From assembly GCA_017983515.1 (NCBI GenBank), contig JAGOBF010000011.1, forward strand, positions 1 through 64,000: a DNA stretch of 64,000 nt, in the 5' to 3' direction. The position numbers were made by a program, and so were the translations under genes. Under the pieces are notes generated by a model that had not been told where the DNA came from, did not search any database, and was given only the letters and a program-made list of their open reading frames with translations. This document shows positions 35,627 to 43,710 of the stretch, one piece after another. Source of the DNA: Promineifilum sp. (GTDB taxonomy: Bacteria > Chloroflexota > Anaerolineae > Promineifilales > Promineifilaceae). Positions within the stretch are counted from its first letter, which is position 1; each line of letters starts with the position of its first letter.

Positions 35627-36319
35627 ATGCTGCCCATCGTGTTGGTTCTGCTCGTCTTGGCGGCCGCCGGCGGCTTCTGGCTGGCCCATTGGCTGCTCAT
35701 TCGCACGGAAGGTGTTTTTCTGGGGCGGCGAGTCGTGGTCTGGCTCTATGACCTGGCCGCCGGCCGCTATGATGTCATCAAACAGTTCGACCCCGACGCC
35801 GAAAGCGCCTTTGTCACCTGGCCCTTGCGCCGCCGCCTGAAGGGCTGGCCCGCGCCGTTGGTGCTCGACGTCGCCACCGGCACCGGCCGGCTGCCCTACT
35901 TTTTGCTCCAGGAACCGGAGTTCAACGGCCGCGTCATTGGCCTCGACGCCTCGGCCGGGATGCTGGCCCACGCTCAGACCAAGCTGACCCCTTTCGGCGA
36001 CCGCGCCGCGCTCGTCCAGCAGTCGGCGCTGGACTTACCCTTCGGCAACGCTGCCTTCGCTGCCGTCACCTGCCTCGAGGCGCTGGAGTTCCTGCCAGAT
36101 ACGCCCGGCGCGCTGCGGGAGATGGCGCGCGTCTTACGGCCGGGCGGCGTGTTGCTCGTCAGCCGCCGGCAGGGCGCGGATGCCTCCTACTTCCTCGGCC
36201 ACACTTATGATCGCGACGCCTTTGAGGAAATGCTGGCCGCCTTGGGGCTGGTCGACGTTCGCAGCCAACCGTGGCAAGTGGATTATGAACTCGTCTGGGC
36301 CAGGCGACCCGACGGGTGA
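35627..36319 (+). CDS. Membrane-anchored SAM-dependent methyltransferase
   Basis: 230 residues from the ATG at 35627; an earlier in-frame GTG lies within the palindrome and is unlikely. An N-terminal hydrophobic segment (about 3-24: IVLVLLVLAAAGGFWLAHWLL) anchors a class I methyltransferase domain. Motif I is VLDVATGTGRLPYFLL, motif II ends VIGLDAS, and ALEFLPDTPGALREMARVLRPGG is the motif IV/post region of the UbiE/Methyltransf_11 type. The substrate is unknown. The RBS is unclear. Confidence 0.75.
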   Translation: MLPIVLVLLVLAAAGGFWLAHWLLIRTEGVFLGRRVVVWLYDLAAGRYDVIKQFDPDAESAFVTWPLRRRLKGWPAPLVLDVATGTGRLPYFLLQEPEFNGRVIGLDASAGMLAHAQTKLTPFGDRAALVQQSALDLPFGNAAFAAVTCLEALEFLPDTPGALREMARVLRPGGVLLVSRRQGADASYFLGHTYDRDAFEEMLAALGLVDVRSQPWQVDYELVWARRPDG

Positions 36320-36413
36320 GCCCTGCCTGAGTTTTCTGTCGCCCGGCCCGCGGCCGTGGTAGAATGCGGCGGGTCTGAGTGGGTATATGGCCCATTGAAT
36401 TGGGAATTATTTT

Positions 36414-38297
36414 ATGCAGGCAATTTCACCATCCTCTCCAAGTGGGCGCGGCTTGGGCCGGCGCATCGGCTTCTTCCTAATCCCGCCCATCATCGCCCTG
36501 GCCCTGATCGTCTTGCTGCTGGGCGCGGCCATGACCCTTTACCGCGCCAATTACAGCGGCCGCATCTACACCGGCGTGACTGTCCAGGGCATCGACATCG
36601 GCGGCATGACGCCGGCCGAGGCCGCCACCGCCCTGCAGGACACATCGGCCTACTCCACGTCGGGCAATCTGACGCTGGTCGATCCGCGCAGCGGCGCGGA
36701 ATGGCCCTTCACGCCGGCACAACTGGGTATTCAGGTCGACGCTGAGGCAACGGCGAAGGAAGCATTTGATATCGGCCGATCCGGTGGCCCCCTGCGTCGA
36801 CTGCAGGAGGCGTTCCAAAGTTGGTACTATGGTCGCACGGTCGCGCCTATCGTCGTATTCGACGAGGCCCAACTCGACCGGGCGCTGGGCGGCGTGTCGG
36901 CCGAGATCGAGCGCGACGCACTGAGCGCTGCCTGGGGCAGTGATGATAGCGGCGCGCCCACCTATTCGCCGGCTCAAATCGGCCGCAGCATCGATCGCGG
37001 CTATCTGCGCGCTCAATTGCGCCAACCGATTGCCACCTTCAGCGATGCTCGTGTGGAGCTATTGACGAAGGACGTTTTTCCGGCCACCTACGACGATCCT
37101 GAGGCGGCCAACCGCCTCCAGCGCACGCTCGGCGCTCCCATCACCTTTTACTTCCAGGAACCGCTGGACGATCTCGACCTGAGTGGCGTCACGCTGCCGC
37201 GCGAGGAGTTGGCCCGGTGGTTGCGCGTCGAGCAAGTGACCGGCAGCGACGGCCGCGTGGAGCATAGCCTGCAAGTGGATGAGAATGCCGCCCGCAACTG
37301 GCTGGCTCAGTTCGGCACGCAGATCTATCGCCAGCCGGTCAATGCCCGCTATTACTTCAATGACGATACGCGCGAACTGGTGCTGGTTGCTCCCCATATC
37401 AACGGCCGCGAACTGGACGTGGAGGCGACATTGCAGCGCTTCGTGGCGCAGATCAACACCGACAACCACGCCGTGCCGCTTGTCGTGAAGGAGATCGTGC
37501 CCGCCGCGCACTCCGGGGCCACGGGCGTCGAATTGGGCATCACCGAACTGATCACTGAGACGACGACCTGGTTCTACGGCTCGACCGATGAGCGCAAGCA
37601 CAACATCGCCCGCTCGGCGGCCAATTTCTACGGCGTCGTCGTGGCTCCGGGCGAGGAGTTTTCCTTCAATCGTTACCTCGGCTCGATCAGCGAGTCCGAC
37701 GGTTATGAAGTCGGCCTGATCATTATCGGGGGCCGTACGCTTAAGGGCGTGGGCGGCGGTGTCTGCCAGGTCAGCACGACGCTCTACCAGACCGCCTTCT
37801 GGGCCGGGTTTCCCATCGTCGAACGCTGGGAGCACGGCTACATGGTGGGCTACTACAACGACGGCGAAGGGCCGGGCATGGACGCAACCGTCTATTCGCC
37901 ATTGGTCGACTTCCGCTTCATCAACAACACACCCTACCACCTGCTCATCGAGAACTACTATAACGAAGAGTTCGAGTCACTGACATTCAAATTCTATAGC
38001 ACCAGCATGGGCCGCCGGGTGGAGAAGGACGAGCCGGTCTTCGAGAACATCGTGGCCGCGCCAACAGAAGATATCTGGGAGTACGATGAGGAGGTGCCGG
38101 CCGGCACGGCCGTGCAGTACGACTGGGCCGCCGACGGCGCACGCGTGACGGTCGCCCGACGCGTCTTCAATGCCGACGATCAACTCATCGACGAGCGCAA
38201 CTTCGTCAGCAATTACATTCCCTGGCCCAACGTCTATCGCTATGGGCCGGGCGTCGAGTCGGGCGACTATTCGGCCGTCATCGAACCCGACGCCTGA
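36414..38297 (+). CDS. VanW-family cell-surface protein
   Basis: 627 residues. A membrane segment (about 20-42) anchors repeated PG4-type peptidoglycan-binding domains that start GVTVQGIDIGGMTPAEA, as in YoaR-like proteins. The VanW domain covers about 385-520 with the signature RTLKGVGGGVCQVSTTLYQTAFWAGF (cysteine near 450). A short beta domain follows (YHLLIENYYNEEF). VanW was first found in vancomycin resistance clusters but its function is unknown; no van genes are here. It is monocistronic and followed by an excellent terminator. Confidence 0.9.
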   Translation: MQAISPSSPSGRGLGRRIGFFLIPPIIALALIVLLLGAAMTLYRANYSGRIYTGVTVQGIDIGGMTPAEAATALQDTSAYSTSGNLTLVDPRSGAEWPFTPAQLGIQVDAEATAKEAFDIGRSGGPLRRLQEAFQSWYYGRTVAPIVVFDEAQLDRALGGVSAEIERDALSAAWGSDDSGAPTYSPAQIGRSIDRGYLRAQLRQPIATFSDARVELLTKDVFPATYDDPEAANRLQRTLGAPITFYFQEPLDDLDLSGVTLPREELARWLRVEQVTGSDGRVEHSLQVDENAARNWLAQFGTQIYRQPVNARYYFNDDTRELVLVAPHINGRELDVEATLQRFVAQINTDNHAVPLVVKEIVPAAHSGATGVELGITELITETTTWFYGSTDERKHNIARSAANFYGVVVAPGEEFSFNRYLGSISESDGYEVGLIIIGGRTLKGVGGGVCQVSTTLYQTAFWAGFPIVERWEHGYMVGYYNDGEGPGMDATVYSPLVDFRFINNTPYHLLIENYYNEEFESLTFKFYSTSMGRRVEKDEPVFENIVAAPTEDIWEYDEEVPAGTAVQYDWAADGARVTVARRVFNADDQLIDERNFVSNYIPWPNVYRYGPGVESGDYSAVIEPDA

Positions 38298-38322
38298 GCG
38301 GCGCAAGCAGAATGAATCCATG

Positions 38323-38356
38323 AAGAGCCTTGTCCAACGACAAGGCTCTTTTTTTT
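38323..38356 (+). terminator. Rho-independent terminator after the VanW gene
   Basis: A 12-bp perfect stem (AAGAGCCTTGTC / GACAAGGCTCTT) with a CAAC loop is followed by a run of eight T. It ends 59 nt after the stop codon. Confidence 0.92.
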
Positions 38357-38447
38357 GACCCGCGCTCGGCCGGTCGATACCCTAAATCTATACTCCGCGC
38401 ATTACCCAAACATATCCCCCAGTTATCACCAGTTTATCCCAACGGCA

Positions 38448-38477
38448 TTGACCAGCATAGAACATTCGTGCTACTAT
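38448..38477 (+). promoter_or_regulatory. Promoter of the 38633 membrane-protein gene
   Basis: TTGACC and TACTAT are 18 bp apart. Transcription would start near 38484, giving a 5' untranslated leader of about 150 nt that contains a stable hairpin. Confidence 0.6.
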
Positions 38478-38528
38478 ATTGCCAGGACAGACACATCCTC
38501 TTCCCTCCCACCACTACCCCTCCAACGG

Positions 38529-38556
38529 GAGCCGGTAAGTGCGAGCTTACCGGCTC
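38529..38556 (+). promoter_or_regulatory. Leader hairpin upstream of the 38633 gene
   Basis: GAGCCGGTAAG and CTTACCGGCTC form an 11-bp stem with a 6-nt loop, followed by a pyrimidine-rich stretch TCTCTCCTTTCT. It lies in the leader between promoter and start codon. It could be an attenuator or a stabilising leader structure; no known riboswitch class was recognised. Confidence 0.4.
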
Positions 38557-38632
38557 TCTCTCCTTTCTGGATGGGGAGCCAAGGAGAAGAGGCCTTTTCA
38601 CACCTGCGAGTGAGAAAAAGAGGAGCAGAGCC

Positions 38633-39388
38633 ATGCAACAAGATAGATTTTTCGATCGGTTCGCCGGCGCTTCGTCGGTTGACCTGCAATTCAAGAGTAC
38701 TTCGCGCAAAGCAATCATCGGCATCATTCTTGTGGTGGCGCTGGTGGCCTTCGAGATTTTTAATTTTGACACGACCCGATTCGCGCTGAACAGTCTGCTG
38801 GGCGAGATAGCCTTCATGGGCATCACCTGGGCCACCGTCCTGGCTATTGCCTTCTGCGCCATCGACTTCGCCGGACTGGCGCGACTTTTCACCCCGGAGC
38901 GCGGGGCTGACGAGCCGAAAGAGGTCTGGTATCTCATGGGCGCCTGGTTACTGGGCGCGACGATGAACGCCGTCATGACCTGGTGGGCGGTTTCATTGAC
39001 CCTGTTGAGCCACGATTTCGGCAACGAAGTCCTGGGCCGCGAGACGTTGCTTAAGCTGGTGCCGGTCTTTGTGGCCGCGCTGGTTTTGCTGACCCGCATC
39101 CTGTTTATTGGCGCGTTCTCGGTAGCCGGCGAGCATATCTTTGACCTGGCCGGCGACCGCGAGGCTCAGGCCGCCCGGCCGCAACCCGCGCGCCAAAAGC
39201 CAGTAGCGTTGCCTCTAACCCAGTCCGCGCCCCGACTGGAACCGCAGATGACCCTGGTCGAAGAAGACGACCTTCCGATGCCGGTGACCAACCGCGGCGG
39301 CCCGAGCGGGCGGCCCCACCAGCGGCCGTCGATGCCCAGCGGCGTTCACCGTATGCCCGCGCCGATGCAGGCCAAGCCGCGTCGCTAG
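38633..39388 (+). CDS. Uncharacterised four-helix membrane protein
   Basis: 251 residues from the ATG at 38633 (AGGAG about 10 nt upstream); the open frame further left runs through promoter and terminator and is not coding. Four membrane segments lie about residues 24-43, 50-82, 98-124 and 136-166. The C-terminal third is a disordered, Pro/Arg/Met-rich cytoplasmic tail (PSGRPHQRPSMPSGVHRM). I do not recognise the family. It has its own promoter, a structured leader and a terminator, so it is an independently controlled unit. Confidence 0.7.
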   Translation: MQQDRFFDRFAGASSVDLQFKSTSRKAIIGIILVVALVAFEIFNFDTTRFALNSLLGEIAFMGITWATVLAIAFCAIDFAGLARLFTPERGADEPKEVWYLMGAWLLGATMNAVMTWWAVSLTLLSHDFGNEVLGRETLLKLVPVFVAALVLLTRILFIGAFSVAGEHIFDLAGDREAQAARPQPARQKPVALPLTQSAPRLEPQMTLVEEDDLPMPVTNRGGPSGRPHQRPSMPSGVHRMPAPMQAKPRR

Positions 39389-39426
39389 CATAGAATCGAC
39401 AGATTTCTCGGAATAGGCAGATTTAG

Positions 39427-39460
39427 AGCCGCGCCTCCCCTGGCGCGGCTTTTCGTTTTT
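39427..39460 (+). terminator. Rho-independent terminator
   Basis: AGCCGCGCC and GGCGCGGCT form a 9-bp stem with a TCCCCT loop, followed by TTTTCGTTTTT, 38 nt after the stop of the membrane-protein gene. Confidence 0.85.
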
Positions 39461-39471
39461 CGCGGCGGCGC

Positions 39472-39477
39472 TATACT
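39472..39477 (+). promoter_or_regulatory. -10-like TATACT before the methyltransferase gene
   Basis: TATACT lies 14 nt before the ATG at 39492, between the terminator and the GGCAGGAG ribosome binding site. The same hexamer occurs upstream of deoC and asnS. No -35 is evident. Confidence 0.3.
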
Positions 39478-39491
39478 TCCGGCAGGAGCGC

Positions 39492-40286
39492 ATGATGACC
39501 AAAGAACAGGTGCGAGAGCAATTCGGCGCCAACGTCGCCGCCTATGTCAGCAGCCCGATCCATGCTCAGGGAGCCAGCCTGGCGCGACTTGTCGAGCGCG
39601 TCGCCCCCGGCCGGGAGTGGCGTGTCCTCGACCTGGCCACGGCCGCGGGCCATACGGCGCTGGCCTTTGCGCCCCACGTCGCCGCCATCGTCGGCCTCGA
39701 CCTGACGCCGGAGATGTTGCCCCCGGCGATGAGCCTAGCCGCCGAACGCGGCGCGTTCAACATCACCTTTACCGTGGGCGACGTGGAAGATTTGCCGTTC
39801 GGCGACGGCGCTTTCGACCTCGTCACCTGCCGCATTGCCCCCCACCACTTCCCCGATATCGGCCGCTTCGTGGCCGAGGCGGCGCGAGTGCTGCGGCCGG
39901 GCGGCGCGCTGGCCGTGGTCGATAACATCGTGCCCGGCAGCCCTCTGCGCGGCAAGAAGGCCAACCGCCAGCGCGAGGCCGGGCAGTACGTCAACGCTTT
40001 CGAGAAACTGCGCGACCCCAGCCACGTACGTTGCCTGAGCTATGAGGAATGGCTCGATGCGCTGGTCACCGCCGGCCTGACCACAGAAACGGCCGAGACG
40101 CTGGACAAGCGCCTCACCTTTGAGACGTGGGCCGCCCGCCACACGCCGGAGATGCAGACCCGTCTGCGCGTACTGCTCCTGCGCGCCCCCGCCGACGCGG
40201 CCGAGTTCCTCGACCCACAGACCCATACCGGCTTGACGACCTTTCGTCTGCGCGAGGGGCTGTTTGTGGCTCGCCGGCCCTTGTAG
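39492..40286 (+). CDS. UbiE-like SAM-dependent methyltransferase
   Basis: 264 residues, ATG at 39492 with AGGAG 5 nt upstream. Class I methyltransferase: VLDLATAAGHTALAFAPHVAAIVGLDLTPEML (motif I region), FTVGDVEDLPFGDGAFDLVTCRIAPHHFPD (motif II/III) and VLRPGGALAVVDNIVPG (post-III). It has the UbiE/YcgJ pattern but a replaced glycine in motif I (ATAAGH instead of GTGxG), also seen in some family members. No quinone or other pathway genes are adjacent, so the acceptor is unknown. Confidence 0.8.
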   Translation: MMTKEQVREQFGANVAAYVSSPIHAQGASLARLVERVAPGREWRVLDLATAAGHTALAFAPHVAAIVGLDLTPEMLPPAMSLAAERGAFNITFTVGDVEDLPFGDGAFDLVTCRIAPHHFPDIGRFVAEAARVLRPGGALAVVDNIVPGSPLRGKKANRQREAGQYVNAFEKLRDPSHVRCLSYEEWLDALVTAGLTTETAETLDKRLTFETWAARHTPEMQTRLRVLLLRAPADAAEFLDPQTHTGLTTFRLREGLFVARRPL

Positions 40287-40300
40287 GGACGGGCTCCCCC

Positions 40301-41116
40301 CTAATTAAACAGCCAGACGATCTCGAACGGTCCCTGGCTCTGAGGGCCGCCGACCCATACTTCGCGCGGCGCTTCGGCGTGGCGATACCCGTGGGCGACG
40401 ATCCAGTCGTAGCCAGCGTCGTACCCTTTGATGATCTTGGGAAAAGCACTGTACTCATCGCGCACGACGACTACGGCCGCCCGGCCGCCGGGTAGCTCGC
40501 GGATTCGCACTTCACCCTTGGCCCGAAAGGCTCCCTCGACCGGTAAACAGACCTCGATTGGCCCATCGTCTTCATGGTTGATCGCGCCGTGGTAGATGCC
40601 CAGCGGCGGGCCGCTGCTCCGGCCGCCTTGCGTGGCAACGTACTCGTTTAGCGTGTCCAGACTGTCAAGAATGAACTGATCCAGGTTGCTCACCAGGACG
40701 TGCCCGGTCAGGCTCACTACTTGTTGGGGGAGCAGCTCTCGCTCCTCGACTTCCAGTGTCATACCAATCTCCTTAGGCCGCATGGATGAGATTAACCGAC
40801 GGCCGGCCAGCCGCACCTCTTCCAATCGCCGAGCGAAAGCGCGCTCGTGTTCGCCCACCAGTCGCTCGGCCTCCTCCGGTCCGGCAGCCAACACCTGGCG
40901 GATGTTGCTCAACGGCATCTCCATATCGCGCATCAGCCGGATCAGACGCGCGGCGCGCAACTGTTCGCGGCCGTAATAGCGATAGCCGGTGAAGCGGTCA
41001 ACGTGGGCTGGGGTCAGCAATCCCAACTCGGCGTAGAGGCGCAGCGCCTTGGGCGACAAGCCCGATTGGCGTGCAAACAAGCCGATGCTCAGCAAGTCGT
41101 CGGTCGCGCGGTTCAT
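40301..41116 (-). CDS. MerR-family regulator with GyrI-like effector domain
   Basis: 271 residues from the ATG at 41116. The N-terminal winged helix (LSIGLFARQSGLSPKALRLYAELGLLTPAHVDRFTGYRYY) is typical of MerR proteins. A coiled-coil dimerisation helix (about 75-115) and a C-terminal GyrI/BmrR-like ligand-binding domain (about 120-270, PLGIYHGAINHEDDGPIEVCLPVEG) follow. This is the arrangement of BmrR-type multidrug-sensing activators, which bind cationic or aromatic compounds. No efflux gene is adjacent. The gene converges on the methyltransferase at 39492-40286. Confidence 0.88.
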   Translation of the reverse strand: MNRATDDLLSIGLFARQSGLSPKALRLYAELGLLTPAHVDRFTGYRYYGREQLRAARLIRLMRDMEMPLSNIRQVLAAGPEEAERLVGEHERAFARRLEEVRLAGRRLISSMRPKEIGMTLEVEERELLPQQVVSLTGHVLVSNLDQFILDSLDTLNEYVATQGGRSSGPPLGIYHGAINHEDDGPIEVCLPVEGAFRAKGEVRIRELPGGRAAVVVVRDEYSAFPKIIKGYDAGYDWIVAHGYRHAEAPREVWVGGPQSQGPFEIVWLFN

Positions 41117-41467
41117 ATTACGCAGTTTAGACCATGCCCAAAGGGCAGAGTCAATAGCAGATTGCGGGCCACATTGTAGCACAGGCCCAGACATAACGGT
41201 TGGGCGGCCAAGTACCATATGCGATTAGAACCTAGACCACCCATCTGTCATTTCTTCAAAGGTCGCCCACTATAACCATTTCGGCGATAATCGACTTTAA
41301 GTGGGGTTTGAGGAACCGCATTGCTTCAACGCTGCAACCGGCGGGGGCAGTTTGGCGTACTGTTTAGAAGAGGCCGCAACGCCGATGGGGCTTGCCCTCC
41401 GCACAGGTTTGTAAGCGTAAATGAGAGCCCGCCCTGGGCGTTATGAGATAGAAAGGAGTGCACTGCA
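41117..41467. other. Divergent intergenic region, no gene seen
   Basis: About 350 bp between the MerR regulator (leftward) and the small helical protein (rightward). It should hold both promoters. AAAGGAG just before 41468 is the rightward RBS. I found no structured RNA, repeat or coding remnant. Confidence 0.4.
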
Positions 41468-41932
41468 ATGAGTGACGAAAAATCCACAATCAACCATTTG
41501 AAGGACGAGGAGCGCATCAAGATCGACATCCCGTTCGAGGAAGACGCGGCGGGGGCCAAGGCCGGCACGACCGACGTCGTCGATGAATTCAAGCGGCTTG
41601 GCCGCCAGTTTGCCAGCACGCTGGAAGGCATTTTCAATAGCGAAGAGGCCCGACGCATGGAGACCGAGGTACGCGCTGGCATGAAGAGCTTCGCCGACGA
41701 GGTGGAGAAAGTGTTCAACCAGGCCAAGGAAAACCCGACCGCCAGCCGCATGAAGGAAGAAGCCACGGGGATGAAAGATCGCGTGGAGTCAGGCGAGATC
41801 GGCCAGAAGGCCCAGGAAGGCATGGTCGGCGGCCTGCGCTGGCTCAGCACCGAGCTGGAAAAGCTCGCCAATCAGTTCACCCCCGCCGACCGCGACCCGC
41901 AAGCTCCGGCCGAGAAATCGCCGACGGAATAA
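41468..41932 (+). CDS. Small charged helical protein, paralogue of the 3280-3681 gene
   Basis: 154 residues, ATG with AAAGGAG 9 nt upstream. The N-terminus is acidic (KDEERIKIDIPFEED). The middle is a long charged helix (FKRLGRQFASTLEGIFNSEEARRMETEVRAGMKSFADEVEKVF). The end, GGLRWLSTELEKLANQF, matches the tail of the 3280-3681 protein. No membrane segment or signal. The shared tail suggests a common partner or membrane-surface contact. Function unknown; an LEA/stress-like role is only a guess. Confidence 0.65.
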   Translation: MSDEKSTINHLKDEERIKIDIPFEEDAAGAKAGTTDVVDEFKRLGRQFASTLEGIFNSEEARRMETEVRAGMKSFADEVEKVFNQAKENPTASRMKEEATGMKDRVESGEIGQKAQEGMVGGLRWLSTELEKLANQFTPADRDPQAPAEKSPTE

Positions 41933-41938
41933 GATATT

Positions 41939-42031
41939 AAACAAGGATGGGACGCAGATTCAACGGATTGAACGGATTGAACCAAAAAACTCAATCCGTT
42001 TTATTCCGTTGAATCCGTAAACTCCTGGTTT
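41939..42031. repeat. Class A palindrome (ATTCAACGGATTGAACGGATTGA)
   Basis: Left arm AAACAAGGATGG...CAACGGATTGAACGG and right arm TCAATCCG...CCGTTGAATCCG pair around a CCAAAAAAC loop; the outer ends AAACAAGGA and TCCTGGTTT also pair. It fills the gap between two convergent genes and overlaps the last codon of the downstream one, where it may terminate both. Confidence 0.7.
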
Positions 42032-42947
42032 AATTCTTCAGCACGGCCGCGGCCAGCGCTTCCAGGCCGGCAAGGTCATCCAGATCGAGCCACTGGAGCA
42101 TGATACCCTGGACGCCCGCTCCGGCCCATGCCTCGAGTTGGGCGGCGATCTCCGGCCCCGTGCCCGCAGCCACACCCCGGGCGTGCATCTCGGCCGCGGT
42201 GCGGTTGCGCTCGGCCAGTTTGCGCGCCAGCTCGGCCGCGTCGCGGCCAAAGAGGCAGCCGGCCATCAGCGACCGCCGCACTGATTCGGCTGCGCGCCCC
42301 TCGGCGGCCAACAACTCGTCCAGCCGCCCGTTCAATTCCGCGAATCGCGCCGGATTCACGTACACCGCGTTCCATTCATCGGCATAGCGCGCCGCCAATG
42401 GCAAGGTGCGCTTCGGGCCATTGCCGCCGATGAGGATGGGCGGCCCGCCGTCACGCGCCGGCCGCGGCCGCACTACGGCCTCGCGCAAGTGGTAATAGAC
42501 GCCCTCGAAATCGAGCGGCGCAGGGTTGTGGAGCAGGTGGGAGATGATGCGCAGTCCCTCCTCGAAGCGGGCGAAGCGCGCCGGCACATCCAGTAGCTCC
42601 CAGCCGTAGTTGGCGTGTTCGCGCTCCTGCCAGCCCGCGCCCAGACCCAGCGTCAGGCGGCCGCCGGACAGGTCATCTACAGCCGCGGCCATGCGCGCCG
42701 TCATCGTCGGCTGGCGAAAGGAAACAGGCGACACCAGCGGGCCGAATTCGATGCGCCGTGTATGACTGGCCAACCAGGTGAGCGAGACCCACAATTCCAA
42801 TGAGTCGATATCCGGCGGCTCGGCGTTGGTGTAGTGATCGGAGCGATAAAGCCCGGCAAAGCCCAGGTCTTCGACCGCCGCGGCCAGGCGCTGCCAGCGC
42901 GACCAGGTCAGACCGTTTTGGCCTTCGATCATGATGGCGACTTCCAT
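42030..42947 (-). CDS. LLM-class (F420/FMN-dependent) oxidoreductase
   Basis: 305 residues from the ATG at 42947 (AGGAG 9 nt upstream). Luciferase-like TIM barrel with WSRWQRLAAAVEDLGFAGLYRSDHY, LWVSLTWLASHTRRIEFGPLVSPVSFRQP and GAGWQEREHANYGW, the pattern of the probable F420-dependent oxidoreductase group. It would reduce or oxidise an unknown substrate with F420 (or FMN). Two F420 genes, npdG and cofE, lie within 4 kb. It is on the same strand and just downstream of trxA, separated by a terminator. Confidence 0.85.
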   Translation of the reverse strand: MEVAIMIEGQNGLTWSRWQRLAAAVEDLGFAGLYRSDHYTNAEPPDIDSLELWVSLTWLASHTRRIEFGPLVSPVSFRQPTMTARMAAAVDDLSGGRLTLGLGAGWQEREHANYGWELLDVPARFARFEEGLRIISHLLHNPAPLDFEGVYYHLREAVVRPRPARDGGPPILIGGNGPKRTLPLAARYADEWNAVYVNPARFAELNGRLDELLAAEGRAAESVRRSLMAGCLFGRDAAELARKLAERNRTAAEMHARGVAAGTGPEIAAQLEAWAGAGVQGIMLQWLDLDDLAGLEALAAAVLKN

Positions 42948-43015
42948 AAGGCACTGCTCCTGAAACTTTATAGGTCTTCTGAGAACACTAAGGTTTTCGC
43001 TGTGGTCGCGAGAAA

Positions 43016-43045
43016 CAAAAAGAGCGCCGCTTAACGCGACGCTCT
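43016..43045 (-). terminator. Rho-independent terminator after trxA
   Basis: On the minus strand AGAGCGTCGC and GCGGCGCTCT pair with one mismatch around GTTAA, followed by TTTTTG. It lies just after the trxA stop. Confidence 0.85.
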
Positions 43046-43065
43046 CGATTTTTAATTCGGCTCGA

Positions 43066-43404
43066 TTAGGCCGCGGCCTTCTCGAGGTGCGGCAGCACCT
43101 GGGCCAGAATGCGTTCCTTGGGCTGCGCGCCGACAATGCGCTCGACAACCTGACCACCCTTGAAGAGCATCAGAGTCGGAATGCCCACGATGGCATAGCG
43201 GCCGGGCACGGCCGGATTGTCATCAACGTCAACCTTGGCGACCTTGAGGGCGCCCTCTTGCTCGGCCGCGATTTCCTTCACGAACGGGGCGATGAATCGG
43301 CAAGGGCCGCACCAGTCGGCCCAAAAGTCGACCAAGACGGGGATATCAGACTCCAACACTTCCTTTTGGAAGGTGGCATCGGTAACTTCGAGTGGCTTTG
43401 CCAT
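43066..43404 (-). CDS. trxA: Thioredoxin
   Basis: 112 residues, a single thioredoxin fold with the redox motif W31-C-G-P-C35 and the cis-proline segment VGIPTLMLFKGG. It reduces disulfides in cytoplasmic proteins using thioredoxin reductase. AAGGAG precedes the ATG at 43404. It has its own terminator downstream, so it is monocistronic. Confidence 0.96.
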   Translation of the reverse strand: MAKPLEVTDATFQKEVLESDIPVLVDFWADWCGPCRFIAPFVKEIAAEQEGALKVAKVDVDDNPAVPGRYAIVGIPTLMLFKGGQVVERIVGAQPKERILAQVLPHLEKAAA

Positions 43405-43710
43405 TATAAATTATCTCCTTCAGAGCTATGTTTCATGTTGCCTACGAGCTAGTAGACGCGACGATTCTATTTATTCTTACCCGGTTACATTGGAACGACG
43501 TAAGCGTGAGGCAAATTATACAAAACCAGCGTCAATTTTGCACCTGTCGCCCATCAATGATTCACCTATGAATTTTTCCAGACCTGCCCGGCGGGCAGGC
43601 ACACGGTTCACGCCGGCAAGCGGTCTTCGGTCGCCCACCCCCCTCGTATCCAGATCGACAAATCACCTTACAGAGTGGCGCGCCCGGCCACAGCCGCTAA
43701 AATAGCGTCT

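Noticed and set aside
36414..38297. Glycopeptide resistance cluster because of VanW
   Set aside because: No vanHAX, vanRS or vanY genes are present; VanW-domain proteins are widespread wall proteins.
40301..41116. Link between the MerR regulator and an efflux pump
   Set aside because: No transporter is encoded next to it in this window.
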